41,765 bases of DNA, from the NCBI GenBank assembly GCA_003550305.1, contig QKYT01000646.1, positions 24,459 through 66,223 on the forward strand. Direction: 5' to 3'. Shown piece after piece: positions 1 to 10,319 of this stretch (position 1 is its first letter; every line of letters starts with the position of its first letter). Source of the DNA: Glomus cerebriforme (Eukaryota > Glomeromycota > Glomeromycetes > Glomerales > Glomeraceae). The translations under genes were made by a program, and so were the position numbers. The notes beneath the pieces are model-generated. The model had not been told where the DNA came from. It searched no databases and was given only the letters and a program-made list of their open reading frames with translations.

Positions 1-128
1 TTTGGTTTAACTTAACTAGTTTTTTAGTAAAAAAGAAAAAAACTAAAAATTTGGAAATCAAATACAAAAAAAACCATGGACTTATTAAATGATATTAGAT
101 ATGGAATAATATATTTACCTTGGTATAA

Positions 129-455
129 CTATCTTCCGAAAAAATCACGGAGAGAGAAAGAGCAAGGTTGGATCAGCTCAACAACATTTCTCCGGTAGAT
201 TACGTATAGCCCGAAAGTATGCACCCCTTTTTTTGCACATAATGCCGACCAAAGCTCAGGCTCATCATAACGCGGGTCAAAATCGAGGCAAGTGTTCTTA
301 TTTTCGTTATCGGGTTATACATTATTTAAAAGGAAACTGATTATTTGGCTTTTATATTTTTCGGAGTCTTCCCAATTAGTACTTCCGTAAAGTTTATATT
401 CTATAAAGTCAAAGCATTCAAATCCGGTTTTGGAGTAGCTCAATAATTTAATTGG
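129..455 (-). pseudogene. Unrecognised coding relic with one in-frame stop
   Basis: Read on the minus strand, one frame stays open for about 105 codons from about 455 down to the TAG at 131-129, interrupted by a single TAA (about 317-319). The peptide has protein-like composition (for example FECFDFIEYKLYGSTNWED, then CLDFDPRYDEPELWSALC) and the local GC content is higher than in the flanks. There is no start codon and I do not recognise the family. It could be an exon of a gene that runs off the window edge, with the stop being a polymorphism or sequencing error, but a decayed fragment is more likely. No function is assigned. Confidence 0.35.
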
Positions 456-1511
456 TTCTAGATAAATTTAAAAAAGGAAATTTTTGAACGCGTTTGCATC
501 TAACACGTTTTTATTGCCTATAATGAGATGTTTATAATCAAGATTGAGATTATTATTTTTGTTTGTAAATCAATAGTCGAGCTGGCAGTGATATAAATTC
601 ATACAATTATATGTACGCTGCGCCTCACTGAACTCGAGTAATTAAATATGCATATAAATATGCATAACATTACGATTTATTTGTTTAGATCTACCAATCT
701 TTTTTTAACAATAAATTAATGTATTAAAAAAAGAAGAGGAAGACAATAGGAATGGTTAATAGGAGAAGGAAAGCAAGAAGATATAAGATATAAAAAGGAA
801 AAAAGAGGATAATAAGAAATATACTGTAGTGGCTGTGATTTTCCGATATAAAAAGATAATTGATTTTAAATTTCCTATTTTTATTGATTCATTAAAAATT
901 CATTGAAATAAAACTTTGCTTATTGTGTTTCATACTTACAATGAAATAATAATATTCCCCTAACTTACAAAATATGTATTTTGTAATTTTTTTTTTTCAT
1001 CAAGATCGCGTTGAATAGAATAAGATATTCTCCTTAATTAAATGCCAAAATCGAACCACGCAAAAGTGTATGATGTGATCAAATAGAATTATTAATACCT
1101 ATATCACAGTATATAAACAAAGTGTTTCGAAATAATTAAATAAATAGGAATACCAAACTTCACATGACAAATCGGAGTTTAAAGAAAAAATTAAGTTTTG
1201 TTTCGCTGGTTTCGCTGTTAATTGCTAATAAATGAATGCATTAAAGTTTCAGAAACAGATAAGTAAATTCGTTAAAGTTGATAACTTACTTTCATTAAAT
1301 AATTTCAGATATCACTCTCCTCCGTTTTCCAATAATTGCTTAAATTGCCTTTGGTCAACATAATTTTTTTTGGGGTTGTTCCTAACCTTACATTTAATGA
1401 GGATTCATGCTAAATATATATGTTGTTCATTTAATACAACTTTTTCGATAATATTGAACTCCCGTTATATCCCTAATACAATAGCCGACAAAAATATTAG
1501 AAATTAGGCGA
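456..1511. other. Intergenic, AT-rich, nothing recognised
   Basis: Purine-rich low-complexity sequence around 725-800 and short A/T runs. No open frame, RNA gene or repeat that I can support on either strand. Confidence 0.5.
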
Positions 1512-2175
1512 ACGCGCAAAAACATTTAACGACTTTCTACATAATTCAAAATTGTCTTCACTACACCTATACATAAAAATCCCAGACGACATCACTGAAA
1601 AATGGTTCAAATATAATCCTACGGAATATAATACCTCAGAAAAATTAAGTAGTACGAAAATCAAATCACTTAACAACGTTGGAAGGAACTTCCTTTGCTT
1701 TACCCTAACCAACTTATAATTTGCCCAATCTGTTCAACATCAGAAGAACCAACGAACACATCGGACTTTGTACATTCTATTCTAACACACTTTCAGAACT
1801 TTAACGAATCAAATTGCTGACGTTAGAATACCCGTCAAATCTATAGTAAACGATATTCACGTATGTGACGTTTTTCGACCCATCAAATGCCATATATCTT
1901 ATCATCCACCAAGTCACCAACTCGTTACTAAATCTTTATATAATCTTTTTAACAAATATTACAAAAATAAAATGTTTGTGACCAATCTATATTAGAATTT
2001 TTTGCTTCCTTTTCAAAGGAAATCCGGAACATAGTATGGAAAACCAGATCCACACTTTTTAAACAATGGGAATCATCTTCACTAAAAATCATAAAGGATT
2101 TTACCATTAACGTCATCGCAAAAATAACACGAATAGGCAAGAACCATCCACCTCGACGTCTTATACATCGTCAGT
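1512..2175 (+). pseudogene. Decayed retroelement-like coding relic (LINE 3' part?)
   Basis: Three plus-strand frames in succession give protein-like peptides interrupted by stops and frameshifts. At 1512-1718 there is a 60-70 codon stretch (NDFLHNSKLSSLHLYIKIP...). At about 1723-1800 there is a zinc-knuckle-like peptide CPICSTSEE followed by a shifted frame. At 1824-1996 there is VRIPVKSIVNDIHVCDVF... ending at TAG. At 1993-2175 there is LEFFASFSKEIRNIVWKTRS... ending at TAA. A C-x2-C knuckle followed by a basic, Trp-containing tail is the arrangement found behind RNase H in many LINE polyproteins, and such relics are common in Glomeromycotina genomes. This is family-level inference only. No reverse transcriptase motif is present. 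Confidence 0.4.
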
Positions 2176-5100
2176 AAATTCTAACGTCTGCTGGTTACTC
2201 TGGGCCTCAAGCAATTATTTACACTCGGTCTTTATATACTTTCTATAATTCATATACTGTACTATAGATAATTTAGCTTTTAATTCTCTTCCTTTAGATT
2301 TTTTTATTTCTTGGAATGGACCGTTTAATATGAGTGGACCTATGCTTATCACCATAAAGATAAGTGATGCACCCTGGCATTGCACAGCGTTAGTCATAGT
2401 ATGTAGCATATATAACATACATTATACATACAGTAGATACTAGATAGTGATAGATAGTGAATCATCGTTGTACAGTATGTATCCCTTAATTAGCCATATT
2501 GTGCACTCATGTTAAAAATAAAATTTAATGTAGTTATATAATATATATGGTGGAAAGGTGGAATAATAGATTTTACGAGGGACGCAATGCATTATACCGT
2601 TATGAGATTTCCATTGATAAAAATCATAACATAATCATACACAAATTATGGGGTTAAGAGTTCAGAGTTGCAGTAGTTAGTGTATGATGCTTATTTTCTT
2701 TACGCATTTCTATGCTACTTTACAAGCTCTTATCAAGGCCGCCTTTGTCAAAATCACGTCGAAAATTTGATACAATAAATTGATTTTTATTTTTGAATGC
2801 TATAAAAAAAATTTTTTTTTTCGAGTCGAATAAATGAGATCAAAGAATAAGGTTCATTTCATTAAAGCATCATGTCGGTTAAATTAGCGTAATGCAGGTA
2901 AATAAGAGCAAAATACGGTAAGACTATAAAATTATATATAACCTTATCGAAAAATTTATATAAATTTCATGGATCATCTGGCCGGCCTTATTAGCTCAAC
3001 TTGGAAGTATAAATTAAATATTACAACATAAATTCTCACAAATCGATTTTTGATTATTTTTAGCCTGTTGTATAACAAGTTACAATCGGCTATTATGAAT
3101 CACATGAATGATTTTTTTTCGATATTTCGGATCGAAAACTTTTATTTGTTGAAAGAGAAATAAATTTTGTAATTATATATACAATATAGTTATTATTGAA
3201 AGAATAATGAAAATTTAATTTGTACAAATAAAATTTCGTGGAAAAAAGCGCAATTAATCAAATAAATGAATATGTGCTAAGCTATAAATAGTATAATTTT
3301 GATTTTAATAGAGTAAATATTATTTATAATCATATTTACATGAAGCCCCTGACTAAAAAACTGAAATTAGCTACAAAAACACAAAACTGATAACATGATC
3401 CATCCTCTAATTTATTTATTTTCGATATTTTTTTATTAAATATACTATTCTTACCAATTTTCTTGATTTTTTTATCTTAATTTTTTTTTAGAGCACAATG
3501 AATCTGAAAAAGAGTGTTAAAAATTTACTAATGAGCTTTAAAGTGTAGAATTATTCAAAATTTAAGTATACTAAATTATTTCAAATTAAGACGACTTATC
3601 AATTTCCAGCAATCCGATAACCCGAAAGCCTGGCAAAAATTGTTTCGTAAGTTATGAAATTATCTGTAATGAAGTTGTAACTAATTATTTATGCGCGCTG
3701 CTAATTTTGGTGCTAAAAAAACTTTTGGAAATGGTATGGTATTCCGTTTCAATAGTGCTACTTTATAATTATGGCAAATGAAATTAATTTTTTTTACATT
3801 TTTAATGATTTCAAGTTTTGAATTTAATCAATTGATTGTATTTCATTTGATCCTATTTTTTTTCCTTCCGGGAAGGTTGTATTTAATAATTTGAATTGTT
3901 TTGAGAACGAGAATCATATGGTGCTTCAGATTTAATTATATCTTCCACGTGACCGCTGATCTGTATTACAGTAACAATTGCGTGGCGTTCTGCCTTTGGG
4001 TGGATTAATTAATGTTTTAGATATAGGTTTCAAGGTAGCGTTTTATGTTATCACACTAAAAATAAAAATAAATAAATATTATGGTAGCAATTAAAATATC
4101 GGGATATCCGTCTGAATAAAATAATAGCCATTAAACAAAATAAAATACTAATATTTAAACAAGAATAAATAATATATTAACTACATGAAATTGGTGATTC
4201 AATTAATAAATTTACTTATATAGCCTTTATTTTATAATTTTAAAACAAACAAGAACATTTTCTTGAATGCTTTGTGTATTTCCCCATCATTTATTATGTT
4301 CAATAACAAGTGGCTGTAATTTATTGCATTTGTAATTTATATTTTTCATTTTGATATTTGTCTTTCAAAAGTCCATATTTAGTATATCTATTATCCGTTT
4401 TTTTTTATCCGATTCCGAAGATTGTACCTTATCAACCTTACAAAAGCAAATTACTTGGCTTTGTCATTATGACTAAATAGTTCAGGCCTGTTAATAGATA
4501 TCCAATAGTGATTACAAGTAAATGTATCATAATGAAATTCGAATCAAATCAGATATTGTAAATCGGACATAAACAAGTTTATAATTGATTAATAATTTTA
4601 GAAAATGTTATAGCTTTTTTTATATTTGGAATGTTATCACTAGATCAAATTCATGCGAGTATTTTTATTAAATTATTCATATTTTTAAACGAACGCGCCA
4701 TAGAATTTTCTCTCACAAAAAAAAAAAAAAAAAAAAAAAAATCTTATAAATTATTAAAATTTATAATAATACAATCCTGATTAAGTTTTATTATTTTAAA
4801 AGATCACAAAAAAAAAAAAAAAAAAAAAATGGGGGAAAAATTTTTCTTATTCTGATTCGCCGACAGCAAAAAATTTAATTCTTTAGAAAATTCTTTACCG
4901 TAAATTTTTTCTTCTAATTTGAATCTTAGAATTTCGATGTTGATCTCGAACATTAGAATCTCTTTCAGAAGAAATAATAAAAAATAATGAAGTATAATAT
5001 TTCCGAGTTTGTACATCAGATGTTTATCTTTGTAAAAAAATATTAACGACTAATTAAACTTGAATCAAATTTATAAGGAAAATAAAAAGTCTTTAGAATT

Positions 5101-5261
5101 TTATAATCAATGGTTGCGTCTACAACGCACAAAGTTTTAAATTTCCAAAGTCATAGATGAAGTATTCCAAAATTCTGAAATATCACACATTTAGATTTTT
5201 AGATTTTCGAGTCACTCCACCTCAATTTCCTTGTATAGAATGTGTAGGGGTTTCCGAGGGT
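2176..5261. other. Gene-poor AT-rich region
   Basis: About 3.1 kb with no supportable gene. It contains several TACAGTA/TACTGTA motifs (near 2262, 2428, 2473 and 3966), two long A runs (4717-4741 and 4808-4829) and a near-palindrome CCTTCCGGGAAGG near 3865. The short open frames here have the composition of random AT-rich DNA. Confidence 0.5.
4717..4829. repeat. Two long poly-A tracts
   Basis: A run of about 25 A at 4717-4741 and one of about 22 A at 4808-4829, separated by 66 bases of ordinary AT-rich sequence. They could be remains of poly-A tails of retroposed sequence or simple slippage tracts. No target-site duplication was recognised. Confidence 0.6.
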
Positions 5262-5906
5262 TCCGATAACACCGCCAAGATAAAAGATATTATTTTAATA
5301 TACTGTATTTTTGAAACTAGGTAACGGATAATGATGATATAATGTTTTGATTATGTTTTATTTTTAGTTCTTTATGGATCATAATAAACCACAAACTTTA
5401 TCAAAAAAGGTAAACATATATAGCAAATTTTACGTATCGCCAACGGAAGTCGGAGGATTAAAAAATATTATGGGGNATTTCAATGTTCGTAACAAGTTTT
5501 GAATCTGAATTTTAATTTCATTGGTTCATGATTACTAATTGCGTATTCCATTTTTAAAATTATTAAGAAATAAATAACCTACCCTATTTAGAGAAAAGTC
5601 ATAAAAGGGCCTTATCTACCTTTTCGCTTGAAAAATAGTTTTATTTGACTAAATTTTGTATGTTTCTTTTTTTTGAAAATTATAATAAATTATAGTTAAC
5701 GTAGTTAGCGTAAAATTGATTTTTTTATAACTTGGAACAAATAGCAAATTATTTGCCCCGAGACAATTGTTTAATTTGGTAAAAAAAAAGATGTAAAAAT
5801 TACTCCATTAAAGGAAATGATAATATGATAATCTTTTTTTTTAAATTTTTTCCTTCATAGTAAAATCGGTAATGTTGATCCTAATCACCTGGGTCAATTG
5901 CACAAC

Positions 5907-7256
5907 ATGGAAGAGGATTCACAAGGAAATAGTTTTATTCCGAAAGAACTGAAAAATTGTCCAGAATGTGGTAACCTTAGGATTTCTTTTGGATGGTGCA
6001 AAAAATGTGAAACTAATGCCATGAAAGAAAACTTTCTTCATTGGACATCGGGAAACAAAGAAATCGATGAACTAATCCGATATACTCAACTTAACGCTAC
6101 CCAAGCTTGTGATTATTTAGAATGGATCCCGTTTGAAAGATTTGAAATGGTTAAATATATTGGTAAGGGCGGATTTAGTAGTGTCTATTCAGCTCTTTGG
6201 ATGGAAGGACCTAGATGGATTTGGGATGATGGTGCGCAAGAATGGAGTCGAGCCGGACCAATGAATGTTGCTTTGAAACGTCTTGATAATTCACGAAACA
6301 TTTCAAGTTCTTACGTTAATCAGGTAATTAAAATTTGATTGTTATGATTTTTGTTTATTTTGAATCGACATTTTTAATGTTTTAATGGAAATAATAATAG
6401 TAACTGTTTTATTCTTAAGAACGTATTATCGTATTTATCTATTTTTCTGTTATAATAGATTAAAGCGTATCACAAATGTTTACAGTCGGCTTCATTGGCC
6501 NGAACATTTGGTGTTACAAAAGACCCAACATCCAATTATATGATTGTAATGAAGTATTACGAAAATGGAAATCTATATCAATATCTTGATAATTGCAACG
6601 GAATTCTTTCTTGGAGAGATATAATCGATATGTTATGGGGAATCGCTGGAGGTCTTGAAAGAATTCATGCTGAAGGAAAAATCCATGGAAATCTTCACGG
6701 AGGAAATTTACTTATAGAGGACGAAAAAGTTTCTACGGATGCTCGTATTGGNGATGTAGGTCTCCACGGACCATGCGATAATGATAAAGATTCAAAACAA
6801 ATATATGGGGTCTTACCATATATTGCTCCGGAAGTTTTACGTGGCGAGGATTTTAGTACTAATTCTGATGTATATTCATTTGGCATTATCATGAATACTC
6901 TTGCAACTGGAAAAAGGCCTTGGTATAATAGACCACATAATATTAATTTAGCAAAAGATATTTGTAATGGTAAAAGACTTGAAATTCCTGAAGATACACC
7001 TAAATTTTATGCAGAATTGATGCAACAATGTTGGGATAATGATCCAGATAAACGTCCGACTGCATCTTATTTAAATGAAAAATTAGGAGAATGGATTATT
7101 TTAATTTGTGACGATCCAANTCCGTCCAAAATATCAGATGAAAATTCTGTTGCTGAAGAAAAAAGGTGGAAAATGATTTCTCAATTATCTAAAAAATATA
7201 TTCATCCAGAAATACATCCTGAGGCTAATTATACAAGCGCGTATTTGTATTTTTAG
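5907..7256 (+). CDS. Zinc-ribbon kinase-like protein (probable pseudokinase), intact copy
   Basis: Two exons, 5907-6323 and 6459-7256, joined by a phase-0 GT-AG intron, give 404 aa. ATG 5907 is the first in-frame ATG; the frame stays open upstream to about 5870, so a further 5' exon is possible. A zinc ribbon (Cys18, 21, 31, 34) is followed by a WTSGN...IDELI linker and a kinase fold: Gly-rich loop GKGGFSSVY from 86, VALK lysine 124, APE 262-264, DVYSFG. The usual HRD is His215-Gly-Asn217 and DFG is Asp238-Val-Gly, so the catalytic base is missing. The architecture is that of the large TKL-like kinase family of Glomeromycotina. Binding or scaffold function is inferred; substrates are unknown. 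Ns at 6501, 6753 and 7120 sit inside the gene; the first two are compatible with Gly codons. The gene lies in repeat block A. Confidence 0.85.
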
Positions 7257-7279
7257 AATAACATAAAATGTTATTCTAA
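7253..7279 (+). promoter_or_regulatory. 12-bp perfect hairpin overlapping the kinase stop codon
   Basis: TTAGAATAACAT at 7253-7264, an AAA loop, then ATGTTATTCTAA at 7268-7279. The left arm includes the TAG stop (7254-7256). In the broken inverted copy the right arm is kept but the left arm has changed and the stop is lost. It could act in 3'-end formation or transcript stability, or be chance in AT-rich DNA. Confidence 0.6.
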
Positions 7280-7339
7280 TTTCTAATCGTATTATTTTCG
7301 CAATTTATTTATCTTCATCAAACATATTGATCTACATTT

Positions 7340-8000
7340 CGGCCAGTAAAATTTTCATTATCACGTGAAAATGTAATGCCGATCAATTTTATGTTTATCT
7401 ACTGTACACAGTAATATTAACGAGTTTGATAATAGATCTGACATTTCTATTATAGGCTCACAAAATTCTTTATTAGGCTTAAATACCGAGTCTGAAATTT
7501 TTAACAAATATAAAAAATTATTTAGTAAATAAATTAAAAAAAAAATCTATTTTATTATATAAATTATGTTTCATTATTCTCGCTGGATTTATAATTCAAA
7601 GAATTATAATTGCTAGATTGCAATGAATTAGTCGTTGCAAAAAAGTTCCATCATCATTAGCATCGTAAGTTTTTAATCATAAGAGTGAATATTTCAAGTT
7701 GTTTTTTCTCTACTCTCTATAACGAACGATGGCTCTGTTAGAAAAAAAAGTTCATTATTAAAATTTAAAAATTTTGAGTTTAGTATATCCAGAGTTCGTT
7801 ATAAATAGGTTCGCTATAACCAGTTCTGACTGTAACATGTTTATTTAAAAAAAAAAGAAAAAGATGTAAGGTTTATATATGTAACATTAGGATGACAAAA
7901 TTGTAAATTCGCAATTTTTAAGAAACAACATCCATCTATTCGACAAAATATTAAGATGAAAAAAAAAATGATTTTTAGCAAATAAAGAAATTTATCCAAA
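7340..8000 (+). repeat. Repeat block B, forward copy
   Basis: About 660 bp without coding potential. It starts at GTAAAATTTTCATTATCACG (an E-box-like CACGTG follows) and ends at AAAGAAATTTAT. It matches, inverted, 12281-12946. Here it lies downstream of block A, separated by about 24 bp of unshared sequence. In the other copy it lies upstream of A. Confidence 0.88.
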
Positions 8001-8757
8001 ATCATATAACAGCGCATAAATCACTTATTTCAAAGAAATTATTCAATAAAAGTTGCTTGAGAAAGTACAACATGAAATGACATTTGCAACTGCATCCAAT
8101 TTACCCGTTTTAGTGGTTTATATTTCCATGCGTAATTATTAAATCGCTAGTTGTATTTTCTTTAATGGAATTGCTATTTGAAAGTGTTTATAATTTTTTT
8201 TTTTAACTATTTATGAGTTCTTAATGATAAATTTTCCGGATTATATATGTTTTGCAATTTGTTTTTTTTTTTGTAATTTTTTTGGAATAATAGTTGGTAA
8301 CATCATAAGCAGTAATGCAAATTGCTTGTATATGCGTAACTTGTAATAATTGACACAATTTATTTGAGAGAATAAAGAGAGAAGGAAGTTAAGTTAAATA
8401 TTTGAAATGTACATACAAAGAAATTCCACATTTTGAGACCCAAAACTTATTTTAATTGCGCGTTGCATTTTCTGAAGCATTTTGTCATAATCCTGCCACT
8501 ATATTACACCTCCGTAATGTCAAATACAGCCCCAATTACAAATATGCATTAAAAGTTTGATTTCAGGAGATCCTTAAGCTGTACCCCCGAGTATCCCAAA
8601 AAAATTATGTAGATCTTGCCTTTTTTAGATAATTTTTAATAATGCCAGTCAGAATTTTATTTTATTTTAGTAACTGATTGACATTATTATAATTCCGGCC
8701 CTGAAAAAATGCTTAGACTAATAGGTTTCCTTTTCTTAAATATGATTGGCCAAATGA
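8001..8757. other. Intergenic, nothing recognised
   Basis: Unique AT-rich sequence between repeat block B and a Sel1 relic. No supportable open frame or RNA gene. Confidence 0.5.
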
Positions 8758-8841
8758 TATTGCTATCACAATGGGATTGGAACTAACGTTGATAAGAAAA
8801 AGGCATTTGAATTCTATCAAAAAGCTACAAATTTTGTGTAA
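8758..8841 (+). pseudogene. Single Sel1-like repeat relic
   Basis: The frame from 8758 reads YCYHNGIGTNVDKKKAFEFY then QKATNFV and a stop. This matches the second half of a Sel1-like repeat (consensus GxGT...KAxxxYxxAA) very closely. Sel1-like proteins are a greatly expanded family in Rhizophagus. Upstream in frame there is a TGA and no further repeat, so this is an isolated fragment of a lost gene, not a working one. Confidence 0.65.
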
Positions 8842-10086
8842 CTTTATCTATTTTAATTCCACATAAAACAAAAAGAAGAAAATTCTTCAATATTTTCAAC
8901 ACATTTAATATTTATATTTCAAATTAATCATCCATAGGTGGCGTTATGATCCGTCAATTCGTCAATCCAGGAATCTAGGATCCGAATTCCATTCGGATCA
9001 TCCGGATGAGTTACGGACATATGACGGGTGATCCGAAGGATGATCCGGATAATCTGTTATTTTTTATTTATTTTTTTTTTAAAAAAAAATCCTGAAAAAA
9101 AACTGGATTGAACATCTGAAATCCGATATATCCAGAGCAATCTGATACATCTGAGATCAGATTGACAGATCACGGATCGTACAGTATATGGAGTCATTTT
9201 GAGATATGTTTGTCTGTATTCAACCCTTGAAAGTGGCTGTAATTTGATATTATCGTGGAAATAGAAGTCATTGTAAAAATTTTTAATAAATGGGAAAAGA
9301 GGTATGAAGAAGCATGAAGGAAAAAGAAAATTTTCACCACAAACAACCTGTTATTCCATGATACAAGGTTTATTAATTTATCTGTTATATGATGATCAGC
9401 ATGTGATATTCTATATAGCCCGTGAATAATTAAGTTATCCTTCACTTCATATGGAATAACAAGTATGTAAAATCAGAGCTGCAAATCATTTCGGTTGGGA
9501 GTAGATCAACATATGTTGATGAATGCCTTTTTTTTCAAGAAATGAACACATATATGAATGTATCAAAGAAAAGCCTTAATGGAAAAAAGATATAACCATT
9601 ATTTCCGAAATGATTTACTCCGAGAATCTTTATGAGAAACATGAAATTTGACTATTTTTTTCTTTTTGTGAAACCATACAATATATACAATGTCAACCAC
9701 ACACTGAATCATTATTATTGTGACTAGTTCGATTCTAATAAAAATTTTGGGTCTCTCTTTTATAATTATTACATAAGCAATTGCAGGAAAATTTGCTCGC
9801 AATTTTACTATAAATTTGGTTCTCATCAAATAAACGAGGTTTTGAAAAAATCTACCATTAAATTTGGTGATTTTATCGGGATTTGAATTTAACTATATCA
9901 AACCTTAGTATAATATTTAGAATTTGTCATAAGGAAAACTTACCTTTTACCTCTACCTCTAATATTTTCTTCAATTTCTTCAATATTATCATCACTATGT
10001 AATATTTTATGATAATTCAGCAACATATAAATGCTCTTATAAAATTTCCATAATAAAATAAAAAAAAAACATTTAAAAAAATTTAA
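8842..10086. other. Intergenic with GGATCC/ATCCGGAT-rich patch
   Basis: 8945-9178 is richer in GC than its surroundings and repeats ATCCG/CGGAT words. On the minus strand, a short exon-like frame (LLNYHKILHSDDNIEEIEEN..., about 10023-9952) ends at AAAG/GTAAGT, which looks like a splice donor, but no partner exon was found. The rest has no supportable gene. Confidence 0.4.
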
Positions 10087-10319
10087 ATGCACGTTTATTT
10101 GTGTCGAGGGACACTATATTCTAAAAAATTTCAGTCACGTGGATGTCACAATGTTTTTATAATAGCACGTCATCTAAATATCGTCCTAGTGATGAGTAAT
10201 ATCAGAGGATGGCTGGAATGTAGATCAATGTTTCACAAAAAAAATAATATTTCGTTTAAAACAATGCATATTACATTGATTATACAGTACTAACTTTAAT
10301 TAAAATTACATTTATATAA

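Larger units (their letters stand above)
5262..7316 (+). repeat. Repeat block A, forward copy
   Basis: This block runs from the sequence CGATAACACCG just inside 5262 to about 7316. It contains the upstream region and both exons of the kinase-like gene. It matches, inverted, 10320-12270 with high identity interrupted by small indels (by eye; identity not computed). Homology stops abruptly at both ends. An N at 5476 reads C in the other copy. Confidence 0.9.

Noticed and set aside
1497..2140. Two minus-strand open frames (71 and 63 codons)
   Set aside because: They are antisense to a plus-strand coding relic with better amino-acid composition; no family features.
3590..3680. Short peptide NPKAWQKLF as an exon
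   Set aside because: Too short and followed by stops in all frames.
6695..6892. Minus-strand frame inside the kinase-like gene
   Set aside because: Shadow of exon 2 of the plus-strand gene, which has clear kinase motifs.
9599..9829. Minus-strand 76-codon frame
   Set aside because: Ile/Lys/Val-rich, typical of random AT-rich DNA; no motif, no splice partner found.
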